NCBI GenBank assembly: GCA_016801845.1
Contig: CM028913.1
Coordinates: 620,001 to 684,000 of the forward strand
Source: Polydactylus sextarius
Taxonomy: Eukaryota; Chordata; Actinopteri; Polynemidae
DNA length: 64,000 nt
Direction: 5' to 3'
Position numbers and translations under genes: made by a program. Shown here in pieces: positions 37,420 to 50,389 of this stretch (positions are counted from its first letter, which is position 1; each line of letters begins with the position of its first letter). The notes beneath the pieces were generated by a model, which saw only the letters and a program-made list of their open reading frames with translations, was not told where the DNA came from and searched no databases.

Positions 37420-39100
37420 ACACAGGTTATGAAGAGAAGATTACTGCACATGGTTATTTTAAATAAATAAATTGCACATGGTTATGAAGACCCAGCTGGT
37501 CTATTTGTACAGTAGATATAATAGATATGAATTAAACTATAAATTAACCTATTGAATAGAAAAAATATCATAGAAAATATATATATATATATATATAATA
37601 TGTAAAAATCGCATGGTAAAATAAGCAGTTTCCAGCCTAAAATTAGATAATAAGTGTGGGAAAGGATTATAAGAGTGTGGGGAGGGTTTATAAAATTTAG
37701 TGAAACCTGTTTTTCATAATGAAGCACTGTGTGTCTAAGGCTGCTGCTGTGGGTGAACAAGACCATAATGCACTGGTAAATCAAAGGAGTCTATGTAAAT
37801 GTTCATCAATACAACTCTTTCCCAAGTGGTGGTCTCATATTGTACTAAAGCCCAAATATGTAAAACACATGTATTGTCAGAAGCAGATTGTGTGTTTATA
37901 TGTGAGCACTACCATTGTGCTTCAGGAACAGCAGGGAGTCAAATTACAAATGCAACATATCACCTCTGCTTCCTGTTTCATCATATGACACATGGCAGTC
38001 ACATGACACTAAGCTTTACCTTACCAGGAAGAGAAAAACACAACAACTGGGGGTAGAGTTCAGGAAGAGAACGCTGTCAAATAACAGTTGAGATCAGCGT
38101 GCAGCTGAAGATAGGACACTAAGAAACACCTTACTAGGTACAGTATGGATACTTTGTTTCTTCTAATGAGTTAATGCCTAAATACCCAAATGTTTGTTTC
38201 TGTAACACATTCTCAGCTTATATCCCAGCAAGCACTGTGTTTGTCGTAAAGTACAACTGCAAGTCTCTTTTCTTTACATTGTAAAAAAGCTCTGTGGAAT
38301 TTTGTGCAATCCACTTAGCTTTCATTAGAACTAAGTCTCAGAGTTACCCAGAATGACAGAAAATACAGTGGGAGTGGCAACACTCCCATAGACACCCACT
38401 GTAAAAAATGGGGAACACAAAATCATCCAAGGTAATGGGGACTCCAGAAGTTCCAAACTTTGACCACCGCTGGATAGTCTTCATTTCTATTGCTGCTTGT
38501 CAAGCAGCTCCAGCAGCAAGTTAATGAGATACTGACATCTTTCAAATTATCTAGTTTATTTCCTCTATCAGTAGATAGATTGTGTTATAGATACTGTTTT
38601 TTTTGTATCTGCTCAGATTTAGTATGAATTTATATCTTAGTAGTTAATGTGTTTGATTTTTAACCATAGCCTTCTAGTTAGTTAGCTTGACTTTGCCAGC
38701 TGTGGAGGTTTGTCACTATAACCAACAGTTATGGAGTTCCTATTTTAGTAATGAATCTCAGATAAATCACATTTACATAAGTTACAATGTTTTATATTTT
38801 AGATTATTTAATATTTTACCATTACCCACTTTATAAAATATTTATGTGATCATAACCAGGCTCATATGTAGTCACCTAAAACATTTCAACAAACAAGTTT
38901 TATAGGTATTAGGTTAAAGCCCTATAGTTGTAGGTTATATGTGGTTGTTGCCATGACGCCATGTGAGTGGCAGACAGTTTGACAGCAGCGTCTCATTTTT
39001 TTTTTTTTTTCAACTTTTTTCTTCTTTTACATTTTTTACCTAAACTTTTGCAACATTTTAACTAAAACATTCTTCCTTTTTAATGCGATGGATTTTTTTT
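37420..39100. other. intergenic, no gene identified
   Basis: AT-rich with a small (TA)n at about 37578-37600 and T-rich low-complexity DNA at 38995-39150. A palindromic GTCACATGAC lies at 37998-38007. Confidence 0.35.
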
Positions 39101-39159
39101 TTTTAAAATTTTTTCTTTACTTCTCTTTTCTTTTATCATGTTTTTTTTCACCTGTTTTG

Positions 39160-39710
39160 TTTTTGTTTGACAACCAAAGAGCCGGTGAGTCATTAGCTTA
39201 TTGTTACAGTTACAGTGATCAGCTGATGGCACTGTGCTGCTCAGAGATACGATCTGACAAGAGACCCCAGATCCTGGTGGAGATAAGGTGGATGCAGAGC
39301 AGGAGTAAAGCAACGTGAGAAGAAAAGATGGTACAAACCATCACCACCGTCTGTAACTATGGGGAATGTACGATCTCTCCCTATAAGATCAAGACCTCAC
39401 AGCGCTGACCAGCCTACAGAGGGAGTAGCTACCAGGAGAACAACATCATGTGTTTCACTGAGGCCTGTCAGTGGACAAGGAGGCTAACGAGACCGGCAAA
39501 AGGAAGGACATGAGGATTGCAGTGATTATTAAGGAAACACACGGTGTAACGCCAGGAACATCAGTGTTACTGAGCAGCGCTGCTCTGGACATTGAGCTGT
39601 TTGCTGTTAGTGTTTGGTTGTACTTCATCCACAGGAGTTCTCACAAGTTATCATAATAAATCGCTGTCGGCCGATGCTACAGCACCCACAAGCCTTCCTC
39701 CTCATCTCTG
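39160..39710 (+). pseudogene. LINE 5' region and endonuclease relic
   Basis: The translation across frame shifts gives TMGNVRSL, then NNIMCFTEAC, GKRKDMRIAVIIKETHG and DIELFAVSVWLYF. These match in order the APE endonuclease of abundant fish LINEs (MGNVRSLPNK...IMCFTETWL...GKKKGGGIAVFVN...DIELLAVSVRPYYLP). Internal deletions and stops make it dead. It lies upstream of naga. Confidence 0.6.
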
Positions 39711-40479
39711 GATTACAAATTATTTATTTTATTTTTTGTTAATTAGGTGTTGCTGTGTGGTCACCTAAAGGCTCAGGTGTATAAAGAAAGCCACCATTGA
39801 CACAGTTGTTGTGAGGTGTTTGACCCAAAAGAAAAAAAGGTTTTTGGGTGCTGTGGCACTAAGACGCTTGTCGACCTGGAGTTTGTTTGTTGAATTATTG
39901 ATGGAAACTGGAAATGAACTTTTACAACATTCACCCACACAGAAGAAGAAAGTCACTCTGCCTCATCAGAAGAACAGCATCTGGACTTTCACTGAACACA
40001 ACACAAACAGTAATGTAGCGTGTCAGCCAGGTTACTCCTGGGTCAAATACCTCAGTAGCTTCAAGTACTAAACTTAGCTGCTTTACTATGTTTTGTTGCT
40101 CTTGCCCCCTGCAAGCCCAGTTCTAATCCCACACATGTATTGGCCTAGTAGTAAAAAATCCTTTGACAATGTAATAACTGGAGCCAATGATGGAACAATA
40201 CATATGACTGCATTTCTTAGAAATAAGCTTTTTCTTTGCAGTTTTGTTTCTTTATAGCTATAGTGGATGGTGTATGATATTCATTCATCCATAATATGTT
40301 ATACAGCACTTTCTCTCTCTTTACCTATCTTTCTTTCTCTCCTTAATTGCGGGCTGTAGGCTCCCTGCAAGTGCTTCTCTGATATACAGGTTGGGATGGA
40401 ATGGTGCAGATAATTTACAGAATAAGTGTGAGACTCTATTGAATGTCCCAAGCATTGACATATTGTAAGTCTATTGGTG
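39711..40479. other. naga upstream flank, nothing recognised
   Basis: The small frame at 39811-40071 has no recognised domain. No repeat class is assigned. Confidence 0.35.
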
Positions 40480-40633
40480 GAGGCGAGTCCGCTAACTCAT
40501 GTGTCATAAGTCGTCACTCGGCAGAAAAACAAAACTTACCTGACTGACAACTCAGGAGTCGGAGTGAGTGAGTGTCAACAGTTTGCGCTGCTCGCTTGGA
40601 GTCGCTACGTTTCGTTTCTCCTCTGAGTGAGAT
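40480..40633 (+). promoter_or_regulatory. naga: naga promoter and non-coding first exon candidate
   Basis: A local CpG cluster ends in a donor-like GAGAT|gtaaga (GT at 40634-40635). The naga ATG at 40813 sits two bases after a good acceptor (tttcctttag, AG at 40809-40810). This implies that a 5' UTR exon upstream is spliced to 40811, and this CpG cluster is the nearest fitting candidate. The transcription start is not determined. Confidence 0.5.
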
Positions 40634-40812
40634 GTAAGATGTTTGAAAGGTGCCGTTTATTGATTATATTGATTATATCAATCAAATGTGGTAGGTGATT
40701 CGGTTAAACAGATGTCTAGATTCATGACTTTTTCCCACTACTAAATACAATGCAATGACTGTCTTAATTAAATATTAATCACATCTTTCATTTGTATTTT
40801 TTTCCTTTAGAA

Positions 40813-43800
40813 ATGTGGCCATTAGCAGTAACTCAGTTCCTCGTCCTGATTTCACCGACTGTGGCTCTGGTCAATGGATTGTTGCAGACTCCACCAATGG
40901 GGTGGATGGCCTGGGAGCGATTTCGCTGTGATGTGGACTGTAAGAACGATCCACAGAACTGCATCAGGTGAAATTCTCTGCAACAAAGAATTAATCACTA
41001 AGGAGACAGATGAGGTATCTGATGAGGTAGAAATTAGTCCGAGTCTGAACTGACAGTGACATGTGACTCTGGCTGTGGGTTTGGAAGAAAGAATCTGGGG
41101 GGCAATCAGAAGCCTCCCTGGTTCAACAGTGTGAAGTGTAAAATCCAAACAGCAGAGAGCTTTAACATAATATTTTATACACAGTACACAAAGCACTACA
41201 GCTTGAGTCCATCAGATAAAATTCTTACTATCAACATCTCAACTGCTGGGAAAACATTTCCATATATAAACTGATGGAGGGTTTGCATAAACAGCCAATG
41301 AATATTCTCCCCATAGTTCATTAATATTATTAATAATATTCTCAAGTCTGTCTGGGAAAGTTACTGGGCAAGTTGATTTACAGCCACATGGATTCAGTAT
41401 ACTGCTTTGGTGTTATCTATAGGTGGAAGGCCATGCCTGCATTTAGCAGGGTTACTTAAAAAATGTCAATGTCTGGAGTGAAAAATGTCAACGTTTGGAG
41501 GCAATGTCCTCATTATTTCCGAATAGCTATGTAGCTTTCTTATCTTGACTGTTAATAAGTTTGCACAGATGAAATGTACAGTTTTTAGGTCTTTGTTGCT
41601 ACATTTTGAAAATTGATAAAGCTAAACTCATGAAAACCTTTATGAATTCAACAATTTGTAGAATAAAATGAACAAACACACCTTCATGACTACATATAAT
41701 TGTGTTTCACACATAACTGATGAATTGTCTCTCCTGTCCACAGTGAGAATCTGTTCAGAGACATGGCAGACCGATTGGTAGAGGATGGCTGGAAGGAGCT
41801 GGGATACGAGTATGTGATCATTGATGACTGCTGGATGGCCATGCTTAGAGATGAACAGGGGAGGTTGCAGCCTGAACCCTCCAGGTTGGTCTAGTGATGT
41901 CCTCTGAGGACTCCCCTCATTCAGCTAGACAGGCAGATAACTCTTACACACTGTAGTCGTTTGATTTATTGTCAAGTCAACTTTATTTGTATAATACCAA
42001 AACATGAAAACATTTATTTCAAGGCACTTTACACTATGGAATTGAGAAACCCAAAATATTCTATATTCTAAATATTCTCTTTTAACCTTTTAACAAGAAG
42101 AAACCTCTAGCAGAACCAGACTCAGAGACAGATCATCTGCCTCTACCTGTACATCATTTATTTGCTACCTGATCACCTAATACTGCTTTCTAATAGTTGT
42201 ACAAAAGACAAAATCTAGATAGCTACAGTATTGAATTCAAAGGGCTAGTACCTTTCTGGCTTGTGATCTTATTCACTATTCTCTGATTTGTCTTCAACAG
42301 TTGTGTATGTGTTTGCATTAGGACCAGTTCAACCAAACAATGTTGTCAGAAACTGAAAAATGCAAATATTAAAGCCCTGGAATCTTTGAATCTGAGTCAA
42401 TATACATGCACACTTGTAATATCGCATAAACAGAATCAAGTGCTTCATGTCCATTTCCACATCGATTTTGGTCCAGGCACCCATTGGGGGTTCTTCTTGT
42501 CCTGTGTGTTTGTGATTACTAAATACCAGTGGGTAATTGATGCCTCCCTCTGGACTATTGCCTGTTGGGAGTAACACAAATGTCCGTCTAGCATAGTAAA
42601 ACCACAATGTTCTGTTTCACTGAAAGTTTTTAGTGGTCTGTTTTAGTTAAAAGAACTTATTTATATTAAGCACTAATGAGTTACCTATAAAGTAACGCTT
42701 TGTGCTTGCTTTGCCCCAGGTTCCCAGGAGGCATTGCAAAACTATCACGTTACATCCATGACCGCGGACTGAAGCTTGGCATCTATGCTGACATGGGCTC
42801 TCACACGTGCATGGGATTCCCTGGTACCACACTGGACAAAATTGAGATTGATGCTCAGACTTTCGCTAGCTGGGGCGTAGACTATCTGAAGTTTGATGGT
42901 TGTTACTCAAATCCCATTGACCAAATGCTGGGTGAGATCTATTAATATACTCAACAAACATAAAATCCTCAAATATAGGGGCAAAAGGATCATGGACCAA
43001 CCATACAAGTGTTATTGTCTTGTATTACATAGGTTACCCTCTGATGTCCAAGGCTTTGAATTCTACAGGCAGACCAATAGCCTATTCCTGCAGCTGGCCT
43101 GCCTACCTGGGAGGATTGCCACCTAATGTGAGCCATATTACTACAACACTGTGAAACCCAGAACTGTTTTAGTATTGTGAAACAAGCCATGATTATTTGT
43201 ATTGAGAACTTGTTGGCAAGTTTTAGCATGCTTACAGCTAAACTATGCTAACACACATATCAGATTTATTGTTTCTAGTTTACCATTTATAAACAGCTTT
43301 TACATAAACACTTCAACATCCATAGCCACTTTTCCACCGCAGGAAGTAACTGGTAAATTTATGGGAACTCGTCTATCGCCGCATGTGTCCACCAGAGTTC
43401 CAGAGGGGCAAAACTCAGGAACCTTTTCGGGGGAAAAGAGTCCTGGCCTATGGGTAGATACTCGATTTGACCCCGAGAACTATATTAGTGCCACTTTTAA
43501 GTGCTAGTGTCATTTAACTTAAACGGTCCTTGATGACTGTTTTCATGTGAGCTTGAACCATAAGAATAGAATACAATATATTTATTTCTCCCACATGGGG
43601 AAATGAATCTGTTTGACAGCATTTAAAAAAAAAAAAAAAAAAAAAACATCATGGCTTTAGAAAATTACATCACCAAAAGAACTCTCACTTGCCATTTTTC
43701 TATATTAAAGCAGGATTATTGTAAACCTTAAAGTGGAACTCTGCTAAATTTGGACTGATATTCCACTGTTATAAGTTGCATGGGACTTAGAAAGACATGT

Positions 43801-44646
43801 ACAGCTGCTTTAGTGGCACAAAGTGTCAGAGCTTTGCCTAGATCACTTAACTTATTAGTTATCTGGCCAGACTCACTGCCACTGCCACATATGTGCTAAC
43901 ATAGCACTGATTCGTTCAATTCTTTTGGCAACTGACTTTACTCAAAGACCTCTAACAGTAGAATATAAGTTCAAATTTGCTGGAGTTCCCCTTTAACTTG
44001 TATTTCATGATTTAAATATGACAACATAGTGTTTTCACTTTATAACAATTATACCTAAATTTTAATCAGTGAGTCGAAGTATTGATGTGTATTGATGGAT
44101 CATTACAGCCCTACTAATTGTAAGATGGTAAAAATAATTTTGTGTTGTTGGCATTTAGCTCAAAGTACAGCCACACAGAGCCGGCAATGAAGAGAGGACC
44201 CTTTTAAAGATTGTATTAGGGTTGATAGTGTGGCAGTGTGATAGTATTGTTTGTCTATTTCTCTACTCACACCAGGTAAACTATTCTCTGTTGAGGGATA
44301 TTTGTCATCTGTGGAGGAATTACGACGACATCCAGGACTCATGGGACAGTGTACAGGGTATCATTGACTGGTTTGCCAACAACCAAGACGTCCTGCAGCC
44401 AGTTGCAGGACCAGGGCACTGGAATGATCCTGACATGGTACGATATTGGGTATATGTTCTTTGGACCACTGTACCTCTGGGTTTCTCAGGATTTAGTATT
44501 CACACACAAGCTGACCTTATTCCAAACCACAGTTAAGATGTTTTGTGTGTTGCATTTTTGGTTTGTTTGAGAAACAAACAAGTTTAAATTTCACCTCTGC
44601 TCTCTGTGTCTCTAATGGCGGAGTTCAACACCGAAGAACACACACA

Positions 44647-44681
<35 letters not shown>

Positions 44682-47600
44682 TCAGAGAGCTGAAAAATAT
44701 GATGCGAAAATATATCAGAAGCCCAAAAAGATACACTGCAGTGACAAAAAGCTGCAATGACAAAAGGCTTTTTTGTTTTCCTTTTTGCTACTGTGAAGTC
44801 CAGCGCGAGCCTGCTGCTCTCTGAGCCTCTGGTGGACAAGTGTGTGAGATATCTGGCTCTCTAGACTTTTTTTTTTTTTTAATTTAACATATAAGATATA
44901 TGTATATATCTAGATGTAAAGATATCTAGATATATAGAGGGTTTCTCACACAGCTCTCTAGTAGTGGGTATCTCCCTCTGTCAGTCTGAGTTGTGTGCGC
45001 TGCCACTGAACGTAAAAACACAAATGGCGGAGCTGTATTTATCTAGTGTTGTCCCTGTTAATGCCTGTAGTCTCAATATGGCTATGTAACATGGCAATCT
45101 GTGTCGTGCGGGTCACTCTGTTTATATAAATGGAAAATTCAAAACCCACCAGAACATTTCGACTTGTTGATGGGCGTAATTACTAATTAATGAGATCATA
45201 GTTGTGAATTAAAAAAATGATTTATGTTAATAAAAAAACAGAAAAATTACACATTGTGCATTTAAGGCTTTTTCAACCTTGTGATGTATGTGTTTACTGA
45301 TCAATGGGTGCTGTGTGACAGTTTTTAATGTCTTTTCATGACTCTGATATCTCTCCTCAGCTCGTCATTGGTAACTTTGGCCTTAGTGTGGACCAGGCAC
45401 AGTCTCAAATGGCTCTGTGGGCAATAATGGCGGCACCTCTCATTATGTCTAATGACCTTCGGAACCTGGATGGCAAGGCAAGAGCCATCCTGCAAAACAA
45501 AATGGTTATTGCCATCAACCAGGACCCCATGGGTGTCCAGGGAAGACGCCTGCTGCAGGTAATCATCATCATCACAATCATCATCATTATCATCATCATC
45601 AGTTTGTTAACACTGAAAAAGATGGTCAAGAAACATTACAGACAACAATGTACTAATATCAAGGTAGCTGAACATAAGCAGTGAGGAGAGGAAATGTTGT
45701 ACTAAGAGTTTGGTTCAATGAATATTACGATGTGCAGACTCTGCTTTTTAAATTGTGTGTGTGTATGCGTTGCTGAAAAGGAAAAGAGTCATATTGAGGT
45801 GTTCTGGAGGCCTCTATCTCAATCAGCCAGCAGCCTTGTCTTCCTGAGTCGACGGACAGACATGCCCTACCACTACACCACATCTCTGGCTAAACTCAAC
45901 TATAAAGCTGGCATCTACAAGGTATAGGCTACACTTGTCTGTGTCTTCATGTTTTTACTAATATGATTGGTTGACTAACATATCAGGCAGTCCATAAAAA
46001 TGAATCAGCAAAACAAATAATTATTTAACTGTTTCATTTATCAAGGACAGAATGTGGTCCTAGTATATCTGTTTACAGTGCTACTGCATATTTCTGTGTG
46101 CTTTGCTGTTTGTTGGAAAATCAGCACATGAGATAGAACTGTGGTAATGCTGTATAGGGGTATTTACTATCCAAGCAATACAAAAAACAGGAGAAAGATA
46201 TAGGAAGGATCCTGGTTCACATACAGTCTAGGTAAAAAAAACCAAAACAATGTCATATCAGATCCTGGTTCAGGTCTCAGCAGAGTGTTTCTATTTTAAA
46301 AGCAACAACCAACCAATGAGCCAAAATATCAGGTGTATACACTCATGCACATAAGTCTTATTTTAAATTGTGTTGCACTAAGTTGTCACTAAGGATGCAA
46401 TGGTTCAGTGTGCCCACAGTTTGGTTTACATCATGGTTATTAGGCCACAGAAACGGTCCGGTTTCGGTTTACAGCCAGGTGATGCCGATGTAAGTGTGCC
46501 AACATGTTGGATGTGTTACCTGATGAGTAACCGATCGTTGCAATGCAATGCTTGCAGACCTTGCTTTGCTTACTGATGTTTTTTTTGCTCATCATATTCC
46601 ACACTGAACCCAAAATGTTCCCACACAGCAGATTTATAAGAGGATGCGAGTCTTCAAATTTCCTTTTTTCTGCGCTCGCCATGATCGAGCAACCAGGAAA
46701 GTTTATTGTAGAGTCCTCTCACTTCTCCAGCGTCTGCATTCAGAGTGCTGGTAGGATCCTGAGAAATTTAGGAAAATTCTGATTTGTTCTTGATTTTGGG
46801 TAGAGCGACAGAGAAAGCACATCCTTTTATGGCTCCCAAATGGGTGTTCATTAATTTGGCTATTGAAGGCCAATTTAACAATTATAATGGTTTTTGTGTT
46901 GGTAAATGTTTTTTCATTCAGTGTTTTCATAACTGGATGTTTCTTAAATGTCTGTTCAGGTTTGTTGTTGACCCTGCTTGGACTGATATTTTCAATATGT
47001 AAATTGCACTTTGCTGTCTCCAGTGTTTTTGAAATGTAGCCAGATGTTGCTTCTCTCTTCTCTTTTTCCCTAAGTCCTCGTATTTAAATCATTTAAGTCT
47101 CCCCGTCTTTCTGTTGCTCTGTGTGTACCTGGCCTGTACCACTACACACGGTGTTTTTGAAGCATCTGCCCGCTTTCTTCTTTTGCATAATGGTATGATC
47201 CTAGTCTGTCCTCGCATGTGATTGGCTGCATTGGGGTGCCCATCAAAATAAAGTCCCACCCCTGCATGCATGGGTCCTCAGCTGAGCTGAGCAGGGGCTG
47301 AAGATTCAGCTCTCCCACATGGGAGCAGGGCTGGTGCTCGTCATTTGGGTGACCTAAGCACAGCAGCTTTTTGGTGTCCCTTCCCCAACCCTCCACCCCC
47401 TTCCCCAACCCTCCACCCCCCCATCAAAAACATGATAAAATAATAAAGAAACGCTAAACACATTAAATAACTAAAAATGCAACAACAGTAATAAAATTAA
47501 CCTGTGCAATAACTCCTAACATTTTAAAATTTATGCTACAGGAACATCTTTTATGTCTTTCGTGATACATTTGTGGTATGACTCCGCCAGAATCACAAGA

Positions 47601-48659
47601 TCTTGCAAAATTCACGCATACTCACACTAAACCATTATACTTTGTTCCCATTAGCTCAACTAGTTAATAATTGTGCTCTAAAACCAGAAGTTCAAGTTCA
47701 TGTCCCGATGTTAGCTGTCACTGCTATGATTTATCATCTATCATTTTCTTAAGGAAGGGCACCATTCTCTTGTTATTATTTGACTTTTGGACCTTGGAAA
47801 TTATGGGAGATTACCGGAACCAAACAGGAGTGTTGACAGCTGTGCAAACAGAAGTCCTGAGAATTGGCTACGGGGCGCCGGAGCCAAGAGAAAGCCAGTA
47901 GAAACACAAACATTGACTAGAACTGAATCGTAGAATTCATATGTGTTGTCAAAAACACATTAGTAGCACTCAGTAGGCCTACTGGGTAATATTTTTAATT
48001 TTAAATATGTCGTCATTCTAGTTATTATTATTATGATTACGGTGATTTTTCATTATCCTGATTTTTTTTTGGTTTCTGATTTTTTATGGTTTCCCTTTCT
48101 GCATTTGGTGCCCTACGCACAGCGCGTGATGGGAGCGCCGGTTCTGGATGGGAGTCGGCTCTAAATTATTAAATATTGAACCATATGGGGCGTATTGAAC
48201 AGTTCAATAAAATACCGAAAACCGTTGCATCCCTGGTTGTCACTGAGTTGAGGAGCTAACAGAATACTACTGCAACAATGTGTTGATCCTGATCTGGATG
48301 TGTTCAATAAATGTTCTGTTCTACTTGACCTGTGAGCTTTAGTCATTATATTACACTGATTCCAGTAGCATCCAAGTATACCAATTTATTCATTTCTTGA
48401 GAGCCTGATTAGTTGACAAATTTTCTATAATGTGCTCTTTTCTTATTTTCAGGCATATGATGTGTTTATGGGCTCGACAGTGATGAGTCTGAACGTCACC
48501 ACAGAGTTTACAGTTTCCATCAATCCTTCAGGTGTAGTCATGTGGTATATTTACTCACATCAACAGTCCCAACAGGCTGAGAAGCTCCTCCTCCAGTCCA
48601 AGAAAGTCTCACAGTTAACATTTCACAAAGCTGAATATGAGCATCACATGGTCTTATGA
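40813..48659 (+). CDS. naga: Alpha-N-acetylgalactosaminidase (lysosomal, GH27)
   Basis: Lysosomal exo-glycosidase that removes terminal alpha-linked GalNAc from glycoproteins and glycolipids. Eight coding exons: 40813-40967, 41744-41884, 42720-42931, 43033-43127, 44276-44437, 45361-45558, 45781-45921 and 48453-48659. All junctions are GT-AG and phase-consistent, summing to 1311 bp (436 residues; human 411). MWPLAVTQFLVLISPTVALV is a signal peptide. GLLQTPPMGWMAWERFRC starts the (beta/alpha)8 barrel. The predicted nucleophile is D158 (YLKFDGC) and the acid/base D219 (NYDDIQDSW). The specificity loop SCSWPAY has Ser190 and Ala193, the NAGA pair, versus Glu/Leu in alpha-galactosidase A. The sequon at human N124 is absent (GSHTC); NST at 179 is kept. 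The last exon encodes the C-terminal beta domain. AATAAA is at 48855-48860. Confidence 0.96.
41970..42150 (-). mobile_element. L2-type LINE 3' tail in naga intron 2
   Basis: The plus strand reads caactttatttgtataatac, then caaggcactttacactatgg, and later aagaagaaacctctagcaga plus accagactcag. This is the reverse complement of the L2 tail seen at 62886-63050. It is a 5'-truncated copy in antisense orientation to naga. Confidence 0.7.
43320..43500. repeat. MITE-like repeat in naga intron 4, shared family
   Basis: Contains ccaccagagttccagagggg, then aaactcaggaaccttttcgg. Related wording recurs at 51060-51140 (ccaccagagtagcagtacct, aactccagaacttttcagg) and 58610-58690 (caggaacttttcagg). Three related but diverged copies point to a dispersed non-autonomous family. 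Confidence 0.5.
43621..43646. repeat. A-run in naga intron 4
   Basis: Homopolymer A tract of about two dozen bases. It could be a retroelement tail, but the adjacent sequence is not recognised. Confidence 0.7.
44641..44679. repeat. (TA)n microsatellite in naga intron 5
   Basis: Short TA tract inside naga intron 5. The rest of that intron (44438-45360) shows no recognised element apart from a T-run near 44869. Confidence 0.8.
46440..46682 (-). pseudogene. Truncated hAT transposase, BED zinc-finger domain
   Basis: An 80-residue ORF begins MASAEKRKFEDSHPLIN. It contains SVWNMMSKKN, the metal-binding CKHC pair and the HLHRHH His cluster, in the spacing C-x2-C-x(n)-H-x(3-5)-H of BED fingers, with the typical SGNTSNMLAHL signature of ZBED/hAT proteins. 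The RNase-H-like catalytic domain and hAT dimerisation region are missing. It lies antisense within naga intron 7. Confidence 0.8.
47650..47710 (+). repeat. tRNA-like fragment inside the hAT element
   Basis: Reads attagctcaactagttaata and then attgtgctctaaaaccagaa, collinear with the tRNA-like copy at 18325-18405. Both promoter boxes are diverged. Not a functional tRNA. Confidence 0.35.
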
Positions 48660-48859
48660 TGGAAACAACAAGCTGAGCTGGGATTTTATACGTCCAACAC
48701 TAACAGACAATCGAAATAATAACATGATTTTGCATGATTTTGACTTATTACTGAACATTTGTTATTTTGCATTGACTATGTTTCTATCAGTCAAATAGAT
48801 TTTCAAGTTTTATATTGTTTTGTCATGGTTTAGAGGTTCTTTTCCCTTAAAGTGAATAA

Positions 48860-50389
48860 AACATTTACTGATTGCCGTCCGTGTTGAGGAACAGTTTTTT
48901 TTTTCAAATGTTGGTAAAATATTCCTTCCAGAGAACACGGAACATACAGGGAAGTGAGTGGTTGCTGCAGTGACAGTCTGTCATCCACTAATTGGGAGAT
49001 TTTTTGGCTTCTTCAGTCAACATTGTTCACCTTACTCCCCACTAGAGAGGGCTGTTATGTTAGATTTCAGTCTTTAAAGTGTGGGTTCTTTGTCAGCATC
49101 AGAGAGAGTTTTTCGTACCATTTAACTCACACTCAGATACCCTACCTGAGGTCTACTATTGCATTTTTCTCCTTTGTTTTTTCTTATGTTTTCATGTTTT
49201 TCTATTAATATCTATTTTTTAAAGGTTTTAATTCATCACAGCTGACCATTGTATTTTTCTTCCGCAACAAGCATATCACTTATAGCCCATCCCCAGGACG
49301 CAGATAAAACTATTCTCACAACAAGAAGGTTCTGTTATCTATGATAAATTATTTAGGGAAATTCAGTTACAGCAGCAGAAACACCAATAGAACAAAAACA
49401 AACACAAAAGCAAAATCCAAAACATAAACACAAGTTTAGCAATATACAAAATAAGGAAATATATAAGAATATCAAAGATATTTGACAATACACCATATGG
49501 CAAATATGCATCTATCTATATGTAGTCATGGGATAAAGAAAGTACACCCTCTTTCAATTCTATGGTTTGACATATCAGGACATAATAAAAATCATCGAGT
49601 CCCTATCTGGTTCTACAATTATTTCCATCTAATCTCAAAAAACACAAAACACACAACAGATTCCACAATGTCATTTTATTAAACAAAAACAAAGCCAAAA
49701 TGGTGAAGCCATGTGGAGAAACAACCCTTCCCAGTAACAGAAACACAACACAGGGCATAGAGTAGCTGTATGAATGTGTGCATGAATGCGATCTGTAGTA
49801 TAAAGAGGGGTCACAAGCAGGAAAACTAGAAAAGCTATATCACAGTAAGTCGTATAGATAATGGGTGTGTCATGTTTGCCACACAGCTTTTGTATATGTT
49901 TTGTATACACTGTGTCCCGGTGTTCAGTGTGTGTGTGGTTCATATGGTCTAAGCTTATTTAACCTCAGCGACAACTTGTGAGCTGAGCCTCCTCTCTATG
50001 CTGACAGGCCAATTTATTAGTTGAAAATATGGGTTTAGTGCTGCTGTCATCATAGCAGTCCTGTACAATGAAGTAGGACTTGTGACTGTAACAGTAACTT
50101 CAGGTTTAAATCTGGTGATTTGTGCTACAAATGTTGTAATTTAGAATATAAAGTATATAATTCAAAACATATACAATATAAAGTATTTCATGAATGCATG
50201 ACTTAATACTGTGTTATTAATACTTTCTTTATAAGTTCAATTTTAGTGGGTTTTCAATAAAATTTTCTATTATCAATCAATTGATAACTTGTTTTTTTTT
50301 TAAGAAACTACATTTCCTCCCACTTTTAAAACACATTTCAAAGACCATTATGATAGACAGATCCAGGCACTGAGTAATCTTGCCCAGAC
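48860..50389. other. naga downstream flank, no gene identified
   Basis: AT-rich intergenic DNA. Open frames of up to 90 codons (for example 49671-49943 on the minus strand) have no recognised domain. Confidence 0.4.

Larger units (their letters stand above)
46390..48235 (-). mobile_element. hAT element with BED-finger ORF in naga intron 7
   Basis: An exact 8-bp target duplication gttgtcac flanks it (46382-46389 and 48236-48243). The terminal inverted repeats are taaggatgcaatggtt on the left and, inverted, cagggatgcaacggtt on the right. Both the 8-bp duplication and the CAGGG-type end are hAT signatures. A minus-strand ORF at 46440-46682 encodes a BED zinc finger. The rest of the transposase is absent: the ORF ends at the left terminus. 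The middle (about 46990-48130) appears to carry nested material, including a tRNA-like piece at 47650-47710. Non-autonomous. Confidence 0.85.
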
